This document shows positions 5,858 to 9,656 of a stretch of 9,656 bases of DNA, piece after piece. The notes beneath the pieces were generated by a model. The model was not told the DNA's origin, did no database searches, and worked only from the letters and a program-made list of their open reading frames with translations. The stretch's first letter is position 1, and each line of letters starts with the position of its first letter. Source of the DNA: Halovenus sp. (GTDB taxonomy: Archaea > Halobacteriota > Halobacteria > Halobacteriales > Haloarculaceae); contig JAQCNG010000311.1 in assembly GCA_028275145.1 (NCBI GenBank), forward strand, positions 1 to 9,656. Direction: 5' to 3'. A program made the translations under genes and the position numbers.

Positions 5858-5877
5858 AGGTGGGGTTCGACGGCGAG

Positions 5878-6030
5878 TCACATTGTGTTTTGGGCCGAGA
5901 CAGGGTGTCCCGCCCCCGCGGCCGTCTGTCCCAGTGCGGTGCCACACGTCTGGCAGAGCTGGTCGGTCGCACCGACCGCCTCGCCACACTCGGGACGGTA
6001 GGGCAGACCGGAGGATCTTTCAGTAGAGAG
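5878..6030 (-). pseudogene. Zinc-ribbon-like small ORF without start codon, probable remnant
   Basis: The frame between a TAA at 6033-6031 and a TGA at 5880-5878 encodes 50 residues with 'GLPYRPECGEAVGATDQL' followed by 'CQTCGTALGQ'. This is the pattern of the very small haloarchaeal zinc ribbons, normally Cys-x-x-Cys-Gly, about ten residues, then Cys-x-x-Cys-Gly. Here the first Cys is absent (Tyr-Arg-Pro-Glu-Cys-Gly), so only three of the four ligands remain. No ATG, GTG or TTG lies in frame ahead of the ribbon. It sits between psmA and moaB on the same strand. Loss of a start and a ligand together suggest a decaying gene. Use of an unusual start, or a sequence error, could explain part of this. 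The family resemblance is judged by eye only. Confidence 0.45.
5883..5892 (-). promoter_or_regulatory. AT-rich promoter box of moaB-moaC
   Basis: The minus strand reads CAAAACACAA, centred about 30 bp upstream of the GTG at 5857. It overlaps the last codons of the zinc-ribbon-like frame upstream. The box is weaker than a consensus haloarchaeal TATA element. Confidence 0.35.
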
Positions 6031-6094
6031 TTAGTGACTCCGCCCCGCCGGCGGTCACAGTCGTCCACGCCAGCCACAGAACGCGACGGGTGGG

Positions 6095-6847
<753 letters not shown>

Positions 6848-6849
6848 AG

Positions 6850-7329
6850 TTACTCTGTTTCGAGCGCCGTCGCGCCGACGAACCCGCTTTCGACCCGCAC
6901 GTCTGCCCGCCCGTCACGGACGATAGCGAACCGGTCGGCATTCTCGAACGCGACGTCTCTCTCGTTATAATCTTCCCGTTTGCCACCCATATACTTTTCC
7001 TCACAGGCACGCACCGTCCCGCTCACCCCCCGGACACGCAGACCGACCGGGTCGCCGGTGACGCTGTCGACGCAGGCCAGCGCCGCCCGTGCACGCTCGC
7101 GCTCCCCTCGTCGGACCCGGACCAGTGCCTCTGCGCTCCCGGGCGCTGCACGGAACCGCAGCACCGACAGGTCCAGCGCCGCGCTCCCCGGGTCCCCCAG
7201 CAGGTTCTGTGCGCTGTACCACAGCGCCCGCTGGAACGCCTCGCGCTCGACTGTCGTGTCCGGCCACGTCTCGATGCCCACCGCCAGGTACCGCCACCGC
7301 GGCTGGATGTGCTTCGGGAGGTGTTTCAC
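6850..7329 (-). CDS. rnp2: Ribonuclease P protein component 2 (Pop5/Rnp2)
   Basis: Rnp2 is an archaeal RNase P protein that, with Rnp3 (Rpp30), activates the RNA subunit for 5' tRNA maturation. The product is 159 aa. It begins 'KHLPKHIQPRWRYLAVGIE' and carries 'AFQRALWYSAQNLLGD' (31-46), 'LDLSVLRF' (52-59) and 'GLRVRGVSGTVRACEEKY' (96-113), which is the Pop5 core. A 46-residue tail (114-159), rich in Asp, Glu and Arg and ending 'GFVGATALETE', follows; similar tails occur in haloarchaeal members from memory. The GTG at 7329 was chosen over one at 7386 because the conserved N-terminus starts here and a TTATTG box lies 26 bp upstream. psmA follows after 2 bp. The usual neighbour rnp3 is not upstream; gshA is there instead. 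Confidence 0.93.
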   Translation of the reverse strand: MKHLPKHIQPRWRYLAVGIETWPDTTVEREAFQRALWYSAQNLLGDPGSAALDLSVLRFRAAPGSAEALVRVRRGERERARAALACVDSVTGDPVGLRVRGVSGTVRACEEKYMGGKREDYNERDVAFENADRFAIVRDGRADVRVESGFVGATALETE

Positions 7330-7351
7330 GTGTGCTGTTTGTTTCCACAGG

Positions 7352-7358
7352 CAATAAG
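7352..7358 (-). promoter_or_regulatory. TATA-like box of the rnp2-psmA operon
   Basis: The minus strand reads CTTATTGCC, centred near 7355, 26 bp before the GTG at 7329. The spacing predicts a leaderless mRNA starting at that GTG, and the box decides the start codon. Confidence 0.5.
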
Positions 7359-7443
7359 TGCGCCGCCCGCCCGGGCCCGTTGTCACAGCTACCCGTATGC
7401 TCTCACAGGTGCTGATACGGGCGGTGGGCGACCCCGATTATCG

Positions 7444-7453
7444 TTATTAATAA
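7444..7453. promoter_or_regulatory. Palindromic TATA-like element TTATTAATAA
   Basis: This perfect 10-bp palindrome lies in the most AT-rich stretch of the window (about 7438-7475), in the 260-bp spacer between gshA and rnp2. On the + strand an ATG at 7474 lies 25 bp from its centre, the correct distance for leaderless transcription. That ATG opens a 62-codon frame (7474-7662) running antisense into the end of gshA, with no family resemblance and unconvincing codon use. On the minus strand the same element could drive a second rnp2-psmA transcript with a leader of roughly 95 nt. It could also be a T-rich termination zone for gshA. The direction is undecided. Confidence 0.4.
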
Positions 7454-7589
7454 ATAGACGGTCCGCGTGATATATGTACCCATCGTGCATGGATGGTAAT
7501 GCAGGGTTGGGGCCCCTGGCGGTGGTGGTGTGGCACCCGGCACGCATGCGTCGCTGGTTCTCTCAGAGGTGTTCAGCGGAACGTGTCGT

Positions 7590-8675
7590 TCAGGAGTCGG
7601 CCTCGACCAGCAGCGCATCGAGAACCGCGTCGACGCCGTGGTCCCGGCGGAGGCGGCGCTGACGGGTCGCGCCGCTCTCGTCGTCGAGCAGGGCCAGCAA
7701 CCCCGGCGTGCCGAGGCGGTCGGCCTCCGCCTCGACTATGTCTGCCAGCGGACGCGCCTCCTCGAGCGACAGGTCAAGCAGTGTCGCGTCGTGGCCGTGG
7801 CGGAGCGCACGCCACTTGTTCTGGTCGAGCAGTTCGCGGCGGTGGTCACTGCCGGCCTCGCCGTCCTCGTAGCGCGCACAGAGGTCGCACACGAGCGCGT
7901 GGACGTACTCGACGATGGCGAGCACGCGCCCGGGGTCGGCCTGTGCGTCCGGCGTGCGCACCTCGACGGTGCCGTGGGCGGAGTGAGGGCGAACGTCGTA
8001 CCACAGCTCGCCCCGGTCCTGGATGGAGTCGGTCTCCAGCATCGTCGTCTCGAAGCGCTCGAACGCGTCGTAGGAGTCGAACGTCGTCGGCATCCCCGTG
8101 TTTGGCAACCCCTCGAAGATGCGGGCACGCGCGGAGTGCAGCCCCGTGTCGAACCCGTTCCAGTACGGCGAGTTCGCCGACAGGGCGAGCAACAGGGGGA
8201 GATACCGGCGCACCTCGTTTGCCACCCAGACGGCCTTGTCGGCGTCGTCGACACCCACGTGGATGTGCAGTCCCGCGGTGGTGTTGCGGTGCTGGGGGTA
8301 CTGGATGCGGTCGAGTTGCGCCCGGTAGCGCGGTTTCTCGGCGTGTTCGAGTTCGCGCCACCGCGCCGTCGGATGCAGACCAGCGGCCGCGATGTTGTAC
8401 CCGTGGGCTGTCGCGTGTTCGACGAGCGCCCGGCGGACCGCCCGCAGTGTCTCCGGGGCCTCGTCGGGATGCTCGATCAGTGGCGTCTGTGTCTCGAGGA
8501 CGAACTTGAACAGTTCGTGGTCGAGACGGCCGTCGAGTATCTCCGGCGGGTCCGACCCGTAGACGAGGTCGTCGGTTCCCGAGGTGGGCTGTCCGTTCGC
8601 GTCGACGATAAAGAACTCCTCCTCGATACCGAGGGTGCCCAGGCGGTCGAAGTTCTCCGCGTCGCCTTCCTGCAT
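7590..8675 (-). CDS. gshA: Glutamate--cysteine ligase, GCS2/YbdK type
   Basis: This enzyme joins L-glutamate and L-cysteine with ATP to gamma-glutamylcysteine, the main low-molecular-weight thiol of haloarchaea, which keep this dipeptide instead of glutathione. The product is 361 aa. Visible motifs are '[11 protein letters not shown]' (15-25), with the Glu triplet that binds metal and nucleotide in GCS2 enzymes, '[12 protein letters not shown]' (54-65), '[14 protein letters not shown]' (131-144), '[13 protein letters not shown]' (162-174), '[16 protein letters not shown]' (184-199) and '[12 protein letters not shown]' (234-245). The length matches the family. The ATG at 8675 has an AT-rich box 30 bp upstream (8702-8708). 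The gene runs in the same direction as the upstream deacylase but is separated by 174 bp and has its own promoter. Downstream the nearest gene is rnp2, also on the minus strand. Confidence 0.95.
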   Translation of the reverse strand: MQEGDAENFDRLGTLGIEEEFFIVDANGQPTSGTDDLVYGSDPPEILDGRLDHELFKFVLETQTPLIEHPDEAPETLRAVRRALVEHATAHGYNIAAAGLHPTARWRELEHAEKPRYRAQLDRIQYPQHRNTTAGLHIHVGVDDADKAVWVANEVRRYLPLLLALSANSPYWNGFDTGLHSARARIFEGLPNTGMPTTFDSYDAFERFETTMLETDSIQDRGELWYDVRPHSAHGTVEVRTPDAQADPGRVLAIVEYVHALVCDLCARYEDGEAGSDHRRELLDQNKWRALRHGHDATLLDLSLEEARPLADIVEAEADRLGTPGLLALLDDESGATRQRRLRRDHGVDAVLDALLVEADS

Positions 8676-8701
8676 CTGTCCCCGGATTACGGGCCAGTCG
8701 G

Positions 8702-8708
8702 CTAAAAC
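8702..8708 (-). promoter_or_regulatory. TATA-like box of gshA
   Basis: The minus strand reads GTTTTAGCC, with the AT core centred at about 8705, 30 bp upstream of the gshA ATG. A transcript with only a few untranslated bases is predicted. No Shine-Dalgarno motif is obvious, although a GGGG run lies close to the ATG. Confidence 0.45.
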
Positions 8709-8849
8709 ATTCCGTGTGCGTGCAGCGGGGCCAACCGACCGTGCCGGAGCAGGCGCGGGGTCGTGGGCCGGGTGTGTGTCTGGCGGAGCAGGCGAGCAAC
8801 GGGACCCCGCGCCGGATGCACCCGACAGGCGGGGCTGGCGACCGCGCTA

Positions 8850-9656
8850 TCAGTCGGTTTCGGACGGTTCGACCGTCCCCTGGAACCGGCCGTAGATGCC
8901 GAAGATGTCGTCGTAGCCGCGTTCGCTCGCCAGAATGGGGATGATCCCCTCCTCCTCGACGCGGTGGGTGTACTCGTCGTCGCGGGCGAACACCTCTCCG
9001 CTCGGTATCTCCTCGAAGTTCGAGTAGTAGACGTGCGGTTCGCCACGGCCCTTTGGCACCTCCTGGAACCCCTCTGCGATGCGTGTCTCGGTGAACCGGG
9101 GCTCCCGGTCGGTGACCAGTCCGTGGGCGCGGAGAAAGGCCGTGCTCGCGTCGTGGCCGAAGGCAACGGCGTCCTCGCTCCACTGTCGGCCGAGTTCGAC
9201 CGACACCGTGTGTGGCACCACCGAATCCAGTGTCGTTCCGCGGAGCTCTCCGGAGTCGACCACGTACTCGACGGGCAGTCCGGTCACGGTGCGGCGAACC
9301 GACTCCGTGAGTTCGCTGTAGATTGCAAACGGTGGGGGCGCACTGTAGGAGGTGTGCAGAGCGAGTACCGCGTCCGCGCCGTCGAGAATCGAGCGCAACC
9401 GGGTCGCCAGGACGTCCTCGTAGGCGTCACTGTCCGGGTTCCCCGGGAACGCCCGGTTCAGGTCCGTCTCGGTGTAGCGCTCGCCGACCGCCAGCGCGCG
9501 CTCGTTCGCGGTCACCAACTGGACGGTCCCGGTGTCCTCGATTTCGAGCGTGTGAGCGAGTCGTTCGACAACCTCCTTTCCGGCGGGCTCGTCACCGTGG
9601 ATACCCCCGACGATTGCAACGCGTGGTCTTCCGTACCCACGCTCGACCAGTTTCAT
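8850..9656 (-). CDS. Succinylglutamate desuccinylase/aspartoacylase family zinc deacylase
   Basis: This family consists of zinc-dependent M14-like amidohydrolases that cut N-acyl groups from amino acids; the substrate here is not known. The product is 268 aa, complete, with its ATG formed by the last three bases of the window. 'VGGIHGDEPAGKEVV' (16-30) gives the zinc ligands His20 and Glu23, and 'LALHTSYS' (99-105... numbered from His101) gives the third, His101. 'DLNRAFPGN' (65-73) is the family's substrate-carboxylate-binding motif, and Glu154 in 'SVELG' is placed as the general base. A C-terminal beta-rich domain (about 185-268) follows, ending in an acidic tail. It precedes gshA on the same strand with 174 bp between, so a shared transcript is possible but not required. 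No promoter can be judged because upstream sequence is absent. Calling it AstE or AspA specifically would be over-reading. Confidence 0.88.
   Translation of the reverse strand: MKLVERGYGRPRVAIVGGIHGDEPAGKEVVERLAHTLEIEDTGTVQLVTANERALAVGERYTETDLNRAFPGNPDSDAYEDVLATRLRSILDGADAVLALHTSYSAPPPFAIYSELTESVRRTVTGLPVEYVVDSGELRGTTLDSVVPHTVSVELGRQWSEDAVAFGHDASTAFLRAHGLVTDREPRFTETRIAEGFQEVPKGRGEPHVYYSNFEEIPSGEVFARDDEYTHRVEEEGIIPILASERGYDDIFGIYGRFQGTVEPSETD

Noticed and set aside
7330..7386. Alternative Rnp2 start at a GTG at 7386, adding 19 residues.
   Set aside because: The added residues (TTGPGGRRTYCLW...) would be encoded across the TTATTG promoter box, and the Pop5 N-terminus begins at the GTG at 7329.
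8676..8849. Search for a gene between gshA and the deacylase.
   Set aside because: Only the gshA promoter was found; no frame with a start and sensible composition fits in the 174 bp.
7846..9183. A 445-codon minus-strand frame spanning parts of gshA and the deacylase gene.
   Set aside because: It overlaps two genes with clear families and has Arg/Pro/Gly-rich noise composition.

Overview
The window is from a haloarchaeon (class Halobacteria). The DNA is visibly GC-rich with GC-biased third codon positions. The proteins are acidic, the information-processing proteins are archaeal (RfcS, Pop5/Rnp2, PsmA), and there is a gamma-glutamylcysteine ligase. Five genes and one candidate small ORF have an AT-rich box about 25-30 nt upstream of the start codon and no Shine-Dalgarno sequence, which is the usual haloarchaeal leaderless layout.

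Layout. (1) 1-873, + strand: the 3' part of rfcS, the clamp-loader small subunit, entering the window inside an intein; the splice junction falls at 249/250. (2) 874-1288: a convergent intergenic stretch with a good core promoter, a proline-rich 46-codon ORF, two hairpins and a dense G-quadruplex motif on the minus strand. (3) 1289-3046, minus: a YcaO-family protein with a fused N-terminal E1-like, cysteine-containing region, an 18-bp tandem repeat in the linker and a Pro-x-Pro C-terminus. It stands alone, with no recognisable azole/thioamide partner gene. (4) 3047-3535: the divergent promoter region. (5) 3536-4792, +: a divergent moeA, convergent with moaB-moaC on the minus strand (5857-4808). 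These three encode molybdenum-cofactor steps: cyclic pyranopterin formation, molybdopterin adenylylation and Mo insertion. (6) 5878-6030, minus: an open frame resembling a small zinc ribbon, but without a start codon and with one cysteine missing. (7) 7329-6095, minus: the rnp2 (pop5)-psmA pair, 2 bp apart, linking RNase P and the 20S proteasome. (8) 7330-7589: a spacer with a palindromic TATA-like element. (9) 8675-7590, minus: gshA (glutamate-cysteine ligase), and 9656-8850, minus: an AstE/AspA-family zinc deacylase whose start codon is the last three bases of the window.

Most of the window is ordinary haloarchaeal housekeeping. The parts that deserve a second look are the orphan YcaO protein and its flanks, the intein, the active-site changes in MoeA, and the broken zinc-ribbon ORF. 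No CRISPR array, IS element, tRNA or rRNA gene was recognised.
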